A DNA stretch of 64,000 nt from NCBI GenBank assembly GCA_002070185.1, contig MWCT01000014.1:1-64000 (forward strand), written 5' to 3'. The notes below the pieces were generated by a model that was given only the letters and a program-made list of their open reading frames with translations, searched no databases and was not told the origin of the DNA. How positions within the stretch are numbered: the stretch's first letter is position 1; the number at the start of each line of letters is the position of its first letter. A program made the position numbers and the translations under genes. The stretch is from a candidate division BRC1 bacterium ADurb.Bin183. Lineage in GTDB: Bacteria > Sumerlaeota > Sumerlaeia > MWCT01. Shown piece by piece: positions 16,968 through 25,758 of the stretch.

Positions 16968-18131
16968 TTATACTTTGATAAATATTTTTTTGCGGTATAA
17001 AAGCCATGCAACAACGCACCAGATTAAGACAAACGTTGCCCCATACGCCGCCGAGCAAACATATTCGCCCGCGACATTGGGAATCCAGCTCTTGTAAAAG
17101 TTGTTATAGATAAAACCTTTCAAACGAATAAACTCGTCGGCGCCTATCTGCAACTTGATTCCCGCAATGATGATTGCCATGGCGGAGGCGCCGAAATAAG
17201 AGGCAATAGCATTCATGCCATAATACATAAACGGCTTTGCCCATGTCCGCCAGCCCTTGACGTCAATCAGCCAGCAGCATGCGCCAAGGCAAAGCAAGGC
17301 GGCGCCTGAAGTATAAACAACATAGGAAGGCGTCCAAAGATGTTTATTTAAGGGAATATCGTGTTTCATCAATTTGCCCGCAATAATCAGCAGCACACCG
17401 ACTGCGAGTATTCCTGCGGTCTTTTCGACGGTGCTTTTCTCCTTTTTCCGCAGCCACCAGCCGCAAATCCCGCCTGCCAGCGTTGACCCAAACGCCCCCA
17501 GCGTGGAAATCAAACCCTCCGGGTCGTGCCACATGTTTAAATCAGCGTCATATTGATAATTCCAGCCCTTAAAAAGTTTTGAATCCACATAGTCCATGAT
17601 ACTCTTGAACGGCTCAAGGCTCGGAGCGGGTTGTCCGGGCGCGCGGACGAATTTCATGATGATGTAATAAACGGCGAGAAACCCGACGCACCAGATTATT
17701 TGCGCCTGCGTGCTTCCATAGAGCATGATGAATGAGCAGACAAAATAGCAGATGGCGATGCGCTGGAGCACGCCATAAAGGCGGAAGTGGTTTGCATACG
17801 ACCACCAGGAAAAGCAATTGAGAATCACTCCTAAGGCAAAGAGGATGACCGTGCGGCGGATAATCTGCCCAATGACCCCGCCCTGCCCGCCGGATTTGGA
17901 AAGCCGTCCGGCGAAACTGAACTGCATGGCGGCGCCCATGATAAAAAGGAAAAACGGAAAAATCAAATCGGTGGCGGTGCATCCATGCCAATCGGCGTGA
18001 CCGAGCGGTTCCCAGACATGCGACCAGTCGCCCGCATTGTTCACAAGCAACATGGCGGCGATGGTCAACCCACGAAAAACATCAAGAGACATCAACCTTC
18101 CCGGTTTGGCGGGTTGCAATGTTTCAGCCAT
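16968..18131 (-). CDS. NagX/HGSNAT-like membrane acyltransferase (DUF5009)
   Basis: This 387-residue protein has about ten membrane segments. The family start RLMSLDVFRGLTIAAMLLVN and the loop DWHGCTATDLIFPFFLFIMG are clear. The family includes human heparan-alpha-glucosaminide N-acetyltransferase and bacterial NagX, in which a loop histidine carries the acetyl group across the membrane to an amino sugar. Here the histidine would be one of those in GHADWHG. A role in acetylating amino sugars of wall or surface glycans is inferred. GGGGGAA precedes the ATG. Confidence 0.8.
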   Translation of the reverse strand: MAETLQPAKPGRLMSLDVFRGLTIAAMLLVNNAGDWSHVWEPLGHADWHGCTATDLIFPFFLFIMGAAMQFSFAGRLSKSGGQGGVIGQIIRRTVILFALGVILNCFSWWSYANHFRLYGVLQRIAICYFVCSFIMLYGSTQAQIIWCVGFLAVYYIIMKFVRAPGQPAPSLEPFKSIMDYVDSKLFKGWNYQYDADLNMWHDPEGLISTLGAFGSTLAGGICGWWLRKKEKSTVEKTAGILAVGVLLIIAGKLMKHDIPLNKHLWTPSYVVYTSGAALLCLGACCWLIDVKGWRTWAKPFMYYGMNAIASYFGASAMAIIIAGIKLQIGADEFIRLKGFIYNNFYKSWIPNVAGEYVCSAAYGATFVLIWCVVAWLLYRKKIFIKV

Positions 18132-18437
18132 TTCGTTCCCCCATTCGAATCATTGGAATAAAATGATTGATATAGAATTGAGCCGAAACAACTCCCATTC
18201 TTTGCGCTCAAATCTTTAAGAGATTTACGTTTTCCATTTTGAGTATGTCAAAGCAAATAACAGATAAAAAGGCGAACGTTGTTTTCCGCATTGCATACAA
18301 ATCTCATAACGCCGACTTCCGGACTGGAAAATATCGCCGCTCATTAGAATCTGCCGGCGCTATTCAAAAAGAATAATACTGATAAAACTCAGCATGATTG
18401 GAGCAAATCAACCCACTCTGGAATCCTATTTTTTGTA
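18132..18437. other. Intergenic region without recognised gene
   Basis: About 306 bases between two minus-strand genes. A 43-codon plus-strand frame (18245-18376) lacks a ribosome site. The promoter of the acyltransferase operon is expected here, but no clear box pair was found. Confidence 0.4.
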
Positions 18438-19841
18438 TTATTCAATCAGCGAAGGCTCCAGAAAGAGCGAATATTTGAGCAACGTTTCAGGCAAGCCGCC
18501 GTGCAGGATGTGCGCCGCCGCCGTCAGGTCGTGCCCTTGTGTAAAAGGGAAGGGAACCGCCACACACAACCCGATGCCCGACGCGCGGAGCGCCCGCACG
18601 CCCGATTCGCTATCTTCAAATCCTGCAACGGCGTTGTAATGCTCCCGCTTGACGCCCATGCGGTGCATGGCGATGCTGTATAAATCCGGATGCGGTTTCA
18701 GGCGGATCTCCGATGAATCCGACGCCGTGATAAACGCGTCGTAAGTTTTGGAAAATTCAGTGAAATGAGAAAGGATGATTTCTTTTTTCTCGGATGGAAT
18801 GTCCCACGAGGCGGCGTCCCTGTATAAAATTTTAAAGACTTCTGTGAGCACAATCCGCGCCTCATATTCGATGGATGATGTGACTATGGCGACTTGCAAT
18901 GGATGCAATGCCAGCCAGCGACCCAGCCCTGCAAGGCGTCCAATGCCCCTTTCCACCTCGGAGGGCAACGCTTCCGATTTTGGGCGGAGTTTGAGCAGTT
19001 CTTTTAATTCTTCGCCAAATAGGGAGAGATGCTCTCCAAGCCATCCTTTGACTGCCGCAAGGAAAATGGCAACGCCGGGCATTGGCTCTATCAAATGTGT
19101 CCCCGGTTTTTCCAGAATCTTCGCCGAGATGGAATCGCCGCGCCCGTGAGCAATCAAGCCTAAAATCTCATGGTAGCGTTGATAATAAATATCAATGGCG
19201 GCGCGGACCGTGTCCGCAAAAGATTCCAGCCGCGGCAGATTGGGATAAAGATGGAGGAGGGCTGCGGAAAGCCAGTCGCGTTCTTTTTTATCGAATGTTT
19301 GCGCGGAAAGGAATTTGCGGACAGAGTCCTCCTTCAACATGTCGCCCAGACCAAAGTTTTGGATATTCGCAATGACCTCATCGCGCCGTCCCGGATCCTT
19401 GCCCTCAGTCAGCGTCCAGAGAACGGCGTCGAACCATGAATGGCGGAAGGCGTCGCTTTCAATGCCTTCATGATATTTTTCAATAAGATATTCCACATGC
19501 TTGGTAGTGCTGTTGCCGATGATGTGGGGGAGGTCTTCTTTGCGGTTGATAGCGTGGCAGCCATGCTCCACCTTTTTGCCGGAAATTTTGCCGACCATGT
19601 ATTCGAGGGAATGAACGCAGAGTTCCTCGGTCGTGGTGGTTGTGCCGTCCATGTCTTTGACTATGGCGACGAGTTTGCGGACGGGATTCACCGTTTTTGG
19701 CGGCATGGGGTAAATATCATAAGGACGGTAGATATAGGACGGGTTTGCCACGATGGTGAACTCCGTCGCGCCGAGGTCGGCGGACATCTGTTGCAATACA
19801 TCCTGAGACTCTGTGAGTCCGGCGAATTTTGGTGTATTCAT
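18438..19841 (-). CDS. Long HAD-superfamily hydrolase
   Basis: This 467-residue protein carries HAD motif I (VKDMDGTTT, about residue 64), motif II in AIVTSSIE and motif III-like GFEDSESGVRAL near residue 410. The overall pattern, with a large helical insert after motif I, fits the beta-phosphoglucomutase-like subgroup, but the protein is about twice the usual 220 residues. An N-terminal extension of about 50 residues and a long cap region make up the difference. It should act on a phosphorylated small molecule, perhaps a sugar phosphate. AGGAG lies seven bases before the ATG. Substrate unknown. Confidence 0.7.
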   Translation of the reverse strand: MNTPKFAGLTESQDVLQQMSADLGATEFTIVANPSYIYRPYDIYPMPPKTVNPVRKLVAIVKDMDGTTTTTEELCVHSLEYMVGKISGKKVEHGCHAINRKEDLPHIIGNSTTKHVEYLIEKYHEGIESDAFRHSWFDAVLWTLTEGKDPGRRDEVIANIQNFGLGDMLKEDSVRKFLSAQTFDKKERDWLSAALLHLYPNLPRLESFADTVRAAIDIYYQRYHEILGLIAHGRGDSISAKILEKPGTHLIEPMPGVAIFLAAVKGWLGEHLSLFGEELKELLKLRPKSEALPSEVERGIGRLAGLGRWLALHPLQVAIVTSSIEYEARIVLTEVFKILYRDAASWDIPSEKKEIILSHFTEFSKTYDAFITASDSSEIRLKPHPDLYSIAMHRMGVKREHYNAVAGFEDSESGVRALRASGIGLCVAVPFPFTQGHDLTAAAHILHGGLPETLLKYSLFLEPSLIE

Positions 19842-19929
19842 ACTGGGCTCCTAAAAATTATATGGTTGTAAAAGGATTTGAATGGATAACAGAATCTGAT
19901 AATCGTAAAAAAGGAAAGCGTTTTGTCAA

Positions 19930-20931
19930 TTACAAATATTTTTCCGCCGCATTGAAAACCTCATCAACCGAAATATCATTCATGCAGCGAAAATCCCGCG
20001 AACAGGTCGGTTTCATGCAAGGCTCATGATCCTGCTGGCGGCGGATGAGCGTCGCCTTTTGCGACCACGGAGCAGTTCGCTGCCAGTCTGTGGAGCCAAA
20101 AACGGCGACAATGGGAATGTCCGCCGCCGCCGCCACATGCATCAAACCAGAATCGTTAGTGATAAAAAGCGACAAATGTTCCATGAAAGCGGGCAGGATT
20201 TTCAGCGGAACCTTCCCCACAAGGTCAATTATTGGACGCCGGCACATGCCTTTGATTTTTTCCATCAGAGGACGATCCTTTTCTACGCTGGAAAAAACGC
20301 AGCGAACCCCATATCTTTCCGCAAGCCGATCCGCAACTTCTGCAAATCGCTCCGGCAGCCATCTTTTGGTATCCCATTGAAAGGCAAATGGATTGACGCC
20401 CACAAGCTTGCTTGAGCCATCCCATCCATTTTCAAGAAAAACCCGTCTTGCCTCCGCCCGATCCGCCTCGTCCGGATACAGCTTCATGATGCGCGGAATC
20501 TCTGATATGTCGGCAAAAGGCTCTAAAAGACGCATGTAATATTCCACCATAGACTCGCGCATAATGGCATCTGTCAGTTTGAGCGGATGTGTGAGCAGAA
20601 TGCCCCGCATATCAAGGGCGTAGCCCGCCCGTTCCGGCACCCTGCCGAGCTTGAAAGCGAGCGCCGTGCGGAATGAATTGGGCAGTAAAAATCCCAAATC
20701 AAACTTTTCGCCGCGCAAATAATTAATAAGTCCCGATGTGGAGCTGATTGATGCAACAGCATCCAGCGGAGGAAAATGATGCAGAATATCCGATACCCAT
20801 AGCCGCCCTGCCGCCGTGATTCTGGCATCGGGGAAAACACTCCGCAATCCATGCAAAAAAGGCAGCGCGAGCATCGTATCCCCAAGCCAGTTCGGCAGAT
20901 GAACCACGATATTTTTGTAATGCGCCGTCAT
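19930..20931 (-). CDS. waaF: Lipopolysaccharide heptosyltransferase II-like protein (GT9)
   Basis: This 333-residue GT-B protein has the WaaF pattern: VVHLPNWLGDTMLALPFL at the start, VGVNPFAFQWDTKRWLPERFAEV in the middle and ITNDSGLMHVAAAADIP in the donor site. The cysteine-rich end (CMKPTCSRDFRCMNDIS) is usual for waaF relatives. It should add ADP-heptose to the inner core of LPS in the cytoplasm. Its ATG overlaps the stop of the upstream GT2 gene (ATGA), so the two are translationally coupled. The exact acceptor is not proven. Confidence 0.85.
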   Translation of the reverse strand: MTAHYKNIVVHLPNWLGDTMLALPFLHGLRSVFPDARITAAGRLWVSDILHHFPPLDAVASISSTSGLINYLRGEKFDLGFLLPNSFRTALAFKLGRVPERAGYALDMRGILLTHPLKLTDAIMRESMVEYYMRLLEPFADISEIPRIMKLYPDEADRAEARRVFLENGWDGSSKLVGVNPFAFQWDTKRWLPERFAEVADRLAERYGVRCVFSSVEKDRPLMEKIKGMCRRPIIDLVGKVPLKILPAFMEHLSLFITNDSGLMHVAAAADIPIVAVFGSTDWQRTAPWSQKATLIRRQQDHEPCMKPTCSRDFRCMNDISVDEVFNAAEKYL

Positions 20932-21692
20932 GGCTTGTTCTTCAAACGCTCGTAGAGTTTGGCATATTTGAGAAAAACGCTATATGAGGCGAGAAGGCAC
21001 AGAATCAGACCCTCTGTGCCGTCCAGAAAACCAAGTTGCAAAATATACTGACGAAAAAACCGAAACGCGGGACGCAGGGCAAGATGGCGCCAGCGAACCT
21101 TTTTGGTGTGGCGACCACGGTCGCCCGCCGCCCAGCCCGTATAACGATCCATTTTTTTCAGGAATTGCTCCATCGAAGCAAATGTGAAATGCATCAGTTT
21201 ATTTTTCAAAAATCGCACACGCCCATCAATGACCACATCGGCGTGAACCTCGCGGTCGAGGTAGCGCCCTTTGTCGCGTCGGAACAAACGCAGAACGTGG
21301 TCGCGGTTCCAGCCGCAATGCCGAATCTGTTTGCCCATGAAATGATTGATGCGGTAAATGCGAAAACCATCGCAACCGCCGCCATCGCGGGATAAAATCT
21401 CCAAAATCTCATCGCGCAGCGCAACCGGAATGCGCTCATCGGCATCCAGAATCATCACCCATGGATGCGTTGCCTGCGGAATCGCCCAATTTTTCTGCGC
21501 GGCGGAGTTGACATATTCATGCTGCACGATACGGGCGCCGAAAGAACGGGCGATTTCAAGCGTCCCATCGGTGCTGAACGAGTCAACGACAAACACCTCA
21601 TCCGCCCATTTTGCCGATTCAAGACAGTCGCGAATATTCCGCTCCTCATTAAACGCAGGAATTATGATGGTGATTTTTATTGGTTTAATCAT
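20928..21692 (-). CDS. Family 2 glycosyltransferase, WaaE/KdtX-like
   Basis: This 254-residue GT-A enzyme has the N-terminal ITIIIPAFNEERNIRDCLESA, then ADEVFVVDSFSTDGT and the DxD-like VMILDADERIP. The middle EVHADVVIDGRV and the end resemble the LPS-core beta-glucosyltransferase group. It is coupled to the heptosyltransferase gene. No ribosome site precedes its ATG, and the stop of the AT-rich ATPase gene lies only six bases upstream. The cassette insertion seems to have replaced the native leader, so translation may now depend on the upstream gene. Confidence 0.85.
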   Translation of the reverse strand: MIKPIKITIIIPAFNEERNIRDCLESAKWADEVFVVDSFSTDGTLEIARSFGARIVQHEYVNSAAQKNWAIPQATHPWVMILDADERIPVALRDEILEILSRDGGGCDGFRIYRINHFMGKQIRHCGWNRDHVLRLFRRDKGRYLDREVHADVVIDGRVRFLKNKLMHFTFASMEQFLKKMDRYTGWAAGDRGRHTKKVRWRHLALRPAFRFFRQYILQLGFLDGTEGLILCLLASYSVFLKYAKLYERLKNKP

Positions 21693-21698
21693 TTTAGG

Positions 21699-23894
21699 TT
21701 AATCTTTATTGATATCCGATAAGGCATCTTTTAAAAGTTTTTGATCAACCAAAGATTCGTGAACCTTTTTACCATATTTTTTAGAAAGAGTATTTGCATC
21801 TCGTTGGATTCTCATTGGAATGGCATCGGGACTAAGCACGGCACCACTTGTTTCAACTTTCTTTCTGGCTATTTCAAGAAAACATTTTTCAGCTAATAAA
21901 TCTGCCAATAAAATTTGACAAGGTAAAGTCATCCTATATTTGCATTTATCACCAAGATAATGTCTGATTGAAGGAAAGTTTTCATAAATAATTACTTTTC
22001 CAGTTTCATGGCTATACGATATTCTTTCATTTGGCTCTGGCTCATCATCAAATTCCGGTTCGCTAAACATTCCTTTGCGATCTGTTTGATCGCGTTCTTG
22101 CTTATCTCTAATTTTAACTCCCAACAAAGCTATTGATTCATTACACTCAGCTACAACTTCTCCATCTTGCCCGACACCCTCACCCCATACATCAATAGGG
22201 TATTTTGCTATATGTTTTTCTGCATCAAATTCATCAACAGTTATTTGTTCAACAGAAACATTTATATTGGAATTGTTTGACTTTATTGTTATAATATTAC
22301 CTCCGGTTATCTTTTTGATATAAACGAATAAATCTACTTTTCGAGGTTGGTGCGGTTTTAACACTATATTGGAAGGGTAAAAATCAAGTCCTTCTTCTAA
22401 TAGCAACTCTTTTTCGGGAACAACAAATACTTTTGATTCGCAACGGTGTTCTTCAATAGAAGCGTTGACAGAACCACTAATATTAGCCTCTATACCTTTT
22501 ATTGTAATAAACTTACTTATAATCCCTTTTTCATCTTCTTTGTCAAATTTAATTTCTTTTGTAATATTGATAATTTTGGGATTGCTTGTTGTTATTTTAA
22601 TTCCAGAATCTATCACCCTTACGATATTTGTGTTTATGCGTAATTCAAATCTATATTTTTTCCCAACCGTTATTTGTGCAGATGAAGGATATATCATAAA
22701 TCCATTCGGCGGATCCTCCATTTTGGTTGAGACATTCTGCCCCAAAGATTCAATTTCTTCTGCCTCAATTTCCGCTATTTCATTCAAAATGCTAAATGCT
22801 TTTTTGTATCTTCTGTATTCTTCGCGGTCAATTTTGCTTTCATCCTCTTTTTGCTTTCGCAATCGCTCCTCTTTTATCTTTAAATCAAGAAATTCTTCAA
22901 TCTTTTTTACCATTTGCTGACAAAAATCATGTCTAAGATCGATACCATCTCTCTCTTCTTTTAATACAGGTTCTTCATTCTCCAATAATTTTCTGAAATT
23001 ATTAATTCTTATTTGACCAAAAAATTTTGCTGCAAGCGGTTCGTTTTCATATTTAAACAATGATATTCCTAATACCGCATCTTCATCATCAACCAATAAT
23101 AAACCACCATCACGATCATCACCAGATTGAATCAAATCGACATTTGCTCTATATATTGATATATCAATCTGAAAATCTCCATAATTTCCATAATTTATAA
23201 AGAAACGATCAGATAAAATTTCCTTGCCTTCTGGAAGGGTTACTTTAAGTCGTCTTTTTTTTCCGCTATTTTTGTCTATTAGAAATATTTTTCTGTTTTC
23301 ATTTTGCAATAATTTTCGTAAAAGATAATTATTTGCAATTTCTTTGTGGACGGTATCATATTGGGGAACTTTTTTTTCCGCTTCAAAATAGGCAATTGTT
23401 CCATTTTCATAGATCTCATGCATTTTTCTAATTTTAACCGATGCTTTTTGGGGATCATCGATTTCGTACATAGGTTTCCCGTTTTCAAGAAATACACGAC
23501 ATTCAATGAATTGGTTATTTTTAAAACTACATATTTTCCCGTTTTTCATTCCAGCTAATGCATCTTTTGCTCCTTGTCCAAAATATCCTCGAACTTTATG
23601 ACCTTTTAATATGCCACTTGTTGCAGAACCATATTTTGTAAAATTATTCTCAATTTCTTTTTCTGTCATGCCCTCCGCATAATCACGAACTGCAAACTTC
23701 CCTGAATATCCTTTTTTTTCATAAATGATTTCGATGATCCCTTTTCCTTTTATACCTTTTTCCGCAAGTCTAATATAACTATCATCACTATTTATTATTA
23801 ATTCAACTAAGGCGCGTATAGCGCTTCCTTGTATTGCGGTTTTTATTCGTCTTGCTGTGTGCCTATCATCAGCTTGAATTATCCCTCTTTTCAT
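21699..23894 (-). CDS. GHKL (MORC/HSP90-like) ATPase with Ig-like C-terminal region
   Basis: This 731-residue protein starts with a Bergerat-fold ATPase: N-box ELIINSDDS (31-39), the Mg/ATP loop DYAEGM (71-76) and the lid GYFGQGAKDAL (103-113), closest in layout to MORC and HSP90 ATPases. The GHKL plus transducer-like part spans about 1-310. A charged coiled-coil stretch (KIKEERLRKQKEDES) follows near 340-360. About residues 395-600 look like two Ig-like beta sandwiches (FMIYPSSAQITVGKKYRFEL, FYPSNIVLKPHQPRKVDLFV). The gene is strikingly AT-rich and follows a 208-residue partner after 17 bases. Related ATPases occur in bacterial restriction-linked systems, so an antiviral role is plausible but not shown. 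Confidence 0.75.
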   Translation of the reverse strand: MKRGIIQADDRHTARRIKTAIQGSAIRALVELIINSDDSYIRLAEKGIKGKGIIEIIYEKKGYSGKFAVRDYAEGMTEKEIENNFTKYGSATSGILKGHKVRGYFGQGAKDALAGMKNGKICSFKNNQFIECRVFLENGKPMYEIDDPQKASVKIRKMHEIYENGTIAYFEAEKKVPQYDTVHKEIANNYLLRKLLQNENRKIFLIDKNSGKKRRLKVTLPEGKEILSDRFFINYGNYGDFQIDISIYRANVDLIQSGDDRDGGLLLVDDEDAVLGISLFKYENEPLAAKFFGQIRINNFRKLLENEEPVLKEERDGIDLRHDFCQQMVKKIEEFLDLKIKEERLRKQKEDESKIDREEYRRYKKAFSILNEIAEIEAEEIESLGQNVSTKMEDPPNGFMIYPSSAQITVGKKYRFELRINTNIVRVIDSGIKITTSNPKIINITKEIKFDKEDEKGIISKFITIKGIEANISGSVNASIEEHRCESKVFVVPEKELLLEEGLDFYPSNIVLKPHQPRKVDLFVYIKKITGGNIITIKSNNSNINVSVEQITVDEFDAEKHIAKYPIDVWGEGVGQDGEVVAECNESIALLGVKIRDKQERDQTDRKGMFSEPEFDDEPEPNERISYSHETGKVIIYENFPSIRHYLGDKCKYRMTLPCQILLADLLAEKCFLEIARKKVETSGAVLSPDAIPMRIQRDANTLSKKYGKKVHESLVDQKLLKDALSDINKD

Positions 23895-23911
23895 TTTTCC
23901 CCCCCCAACAT

Positions 23912-24538
23912 CTATTTATTAAGAAAATCTTTAAATTTTATTTCCATTTTCATTAGGAAATCGAGTAATTCTTTTTCATCTAATTCTTCCGTAAAAGTTT
24001 TCATCAAAGCCAAATTTTTTTGTAAAATGTATGAAGGGGTGTCTAACGTTCCTTGTAACAAATAACACATATCAGACTCTGTAATTAAATCTTCATTTCG
24101 TTTTATATATTTTTGGTATGCTGGAGATTCTCTTATATCCTTGATGATGCTTTCTTTTCTTCTTAAACGGGTTTTGTTTTTTTGTTTTGAAAATACTTGT
24201 TCATGGGTTAATTGTTTTTCAACTTGTGTTGCTATTAATCTTGTCTTTTCATTAATCTGGTACCCATGAGGGGTTTTTCCGCCAATCCATTGCCTTGTCT
24301 TCCCTTTACATCTCCATAAACATTTCTCAACTCTTGTAGCGTCAGGATATTCGGGATATCCTATCAATGAAAACCTTTTAGGAAAAAGTCTAAATGCTGC
24401 GACTATAATATTCTCAAGCGAAAGATCTAATCCAAGCGATTCGATTTTAATAATAGAAAATATTACAAGCCGATCTAAATCAATCATCTCATAGTCTGAT
24501 GCATCTAAAGTAGTTAGACTCATTATTTTGTTTTGCAT
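23912..24538 (-). CDS. Unknown 208-residue protein with winged-helix-like N-terminus, partner of the GHKL ATPase
   Basis: No named family is recognised. The first 110 residues (LDRLVIFSIIKIESLG, FRLFPKRFSLIGYPEYPDATRV, GGKTPHGYQINEKTRLIA) have the helix-turn-helix then beta-wing rhythm of a winged-helix domain, including the Y-x-I/L-T/N-E-K-x-R wing end. A basic patch (KQKNKTRLRRKESI) and a helical tail follow. ATG 24538 has AAGGA about ten bases upstream. It is the first gene of a two-gene AT-rich cassette. A DNA-binding or recognition subunit is a reasonable inference. Confidence 0.6.
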   Translation of the reverse strand: MQNKIMSLTTLDASDYEMIDLDRLVIFSIIKIESLGLDLSLENIIVAAFRLFPKRFSLIGYPEYPDATRVEKCLWRCKGKTRQWIGGKTPHGYQINEKTRLIATQVEKQLTHEQVFSKQKNKTRLRRKESIIKDIRESPAYQKYIKRNEDLITESDMCYLLQGTLDTPSYILQKNLALMKTFTEELDEKELLDFLMKMEIKFKDFLNK

Positions 24539-24572
24539 GTATTGTTTCCTTTTGAATCTTATTCGTATTTCT

Positions 24573-24578
24573 ATTATA
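24573..24578 (-). promoter_or_regulatory. TATAAT -10 box before the AT-rich cassette
   Basis: A perfect TATAAT on the minus strand lies about 35 bases upstream of ATG 24538. No good -35 box is seen, so activation by a factor, or a weak promoter, is possible. Confidence 0.4.
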
Positions 24579-24753
24579 GTTGGTGTTTCCCACGATCTTT
24601 ATTCATGCCAATTATCCAATTCCAAATCCTATTAACAGCATCAATAATTTCACATTCCTTTTTGGTGGAGAGATTTTTATCCGTCAAAACACCAATATAT
24701 AAACACTCAAGTATTTCATTAAAAATACAAACTCTCGATTTTGAAAAACATTG
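24574..24753 (-). pseudogene. Possible gene fragment upstream of the AT-rich cassette
   Basis: A minus-strand frame of about 60 codons without a start codon reads IFNEILECLYIGVLTDKN, then KKECEIIDAVNRIWNWIIG, and stops at 24574. The composition is protein-like and as AT-rich as the cassette. It could be the tail of a lost gene at the cassette edge, or chance. Confidence 0.25.
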
Positions 24754-24809
24754 ACTTTACCTTATGGAATAGGGAGTTGTGCCGTCAATCAAATTGCGGA
24801 GGAGAAAAA

Positions 24810-25742
24810 ATGTGCGCCGATAAAAGATATTTCGATGTGGCGATTGTCGGCGGCGGTCCCGCCGGTCTTGCCGCCGCTATTTATGCCGCCCGCGCCAGAC
24901 GTAAGACGATGATTTTGGACAAGGCGCTCGCCGGCGGTCAAGTGATGTTCACCGCCCTGATAGAAAATTATCCCGGCTTTCCCAAAGGCTCAAGCGGAAT
25001 GGAACTCGCCGACCTTATGGCTCAACAGGCGCGCAATCTGGGCGTCCCCATCGAAATGGAGGAGGCGCGGGGCATCGAACGCGATAAGAAAGATATTATC
25101 CTGCGAACAGACAAAGGCGAAATTGTCGCAAAGGCGTTGATTATTGCAACCGGCTCATCGTGGAAAAAACTCAACGTCCCCGGAGAAGCGGAACTTTCCG
25201 GCAGGGGAGTCTCCTACTGCGGCACGTGCGATGCCATGCTTTATCGAGATAAAGAAATTGTTGTTGTCGGCGGCGGCGACACCGCCATAGATGAAGCGCT
25301 TTTCCTGACGCGGTTTGTCAAACGGCTGCATATCGTCCACCGCCGCGGCGAGCTCCGCGCTGAAAAAATCTTGCAGGAGCGCGCCTTTGCCAATGAAAAA
25401 ATCGGTTTCATCTGGGATTCGGTGGTGACGAAAATTGTCGGCGACCAGAAGGTGAGCGGCGTTGAGTTATTGAATAAGAAAACCAACGAAACAAGCGTAT
25501 TCCCGACCGAAGGCGTTTTCATTTTTGTCGGCAATGAACCGAATACCGGCTTTGTGCCGGAGATGATTTCAAAAACCGGCGAAGGTCAGATTATTGTCAA
25601 TATCAAAATGGAAACAAACGCGCCCGGCATCTACGCCGCGGGAGATGTGCGCGCCGAGAGCATCCGTCAGGTCGTCTCCGCCGCAGGCGACGGCGCCACC
25701 GCCGCTTGGTATGCGGATAAATATCTGGACACGCTGGAATAA
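24810..25742 (+). CDS. trxB: Thioredoxin reductase
   Basis: This 310-residue FAD/NADPH enzyme reduces thioredoxin. The FAD site is VGGGPAGLAAAIYAARA (about 13-29), the NADPH site VVGGGDTAIDEALFL, and the redox pair Cys137/Cys140 in SYCGTCDAML; most family members have CATC or CAVC. The C-terminal GIYAAGDVR binds FAD. I chose ATG 24810 because GGAGGAG lies just upstream; the longer frame from 24741 starts inside AT-rich flank. Its likely partner is the thioredoxin at 49.8 kb, not adjacent. It converges with the next gene. Confidence 0.92.
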   Translation: MCADKRYFDVAIVGGGPAGLAAAIYAARARRKTMILDKALAGGQVMFTALIENYPGFPKGSSGMELADLMAQQARNLGVPIEMEEARGIERDKKDIILRTDKGEIVAKALIIATGSSWKKLNVPGEAELSGRGVSYCGTCDAMLYRDKEIVVVGGGDTAIDEALFLTRFVKRLHIVHRRGELRAEKILQERAFANEKIGFIWDSVVTKIVGDQKVSGVELLNKKTNETSVFPTEGVFIFVGNEPNTGFVPEMISKTGEGQIIVNIKMETNAPGIYAAGDVRAESIRQVVSAAGDGATAAWYADKYLDTLE

Positions 25743-25758
25743 TAAATCGCCAAGAGAA

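Noticed and set aside
18245..18376. 43-codon plus-strand frame
   Set aside because: No ribosome site, no family features, and it lies opposite two minus-strand genes.
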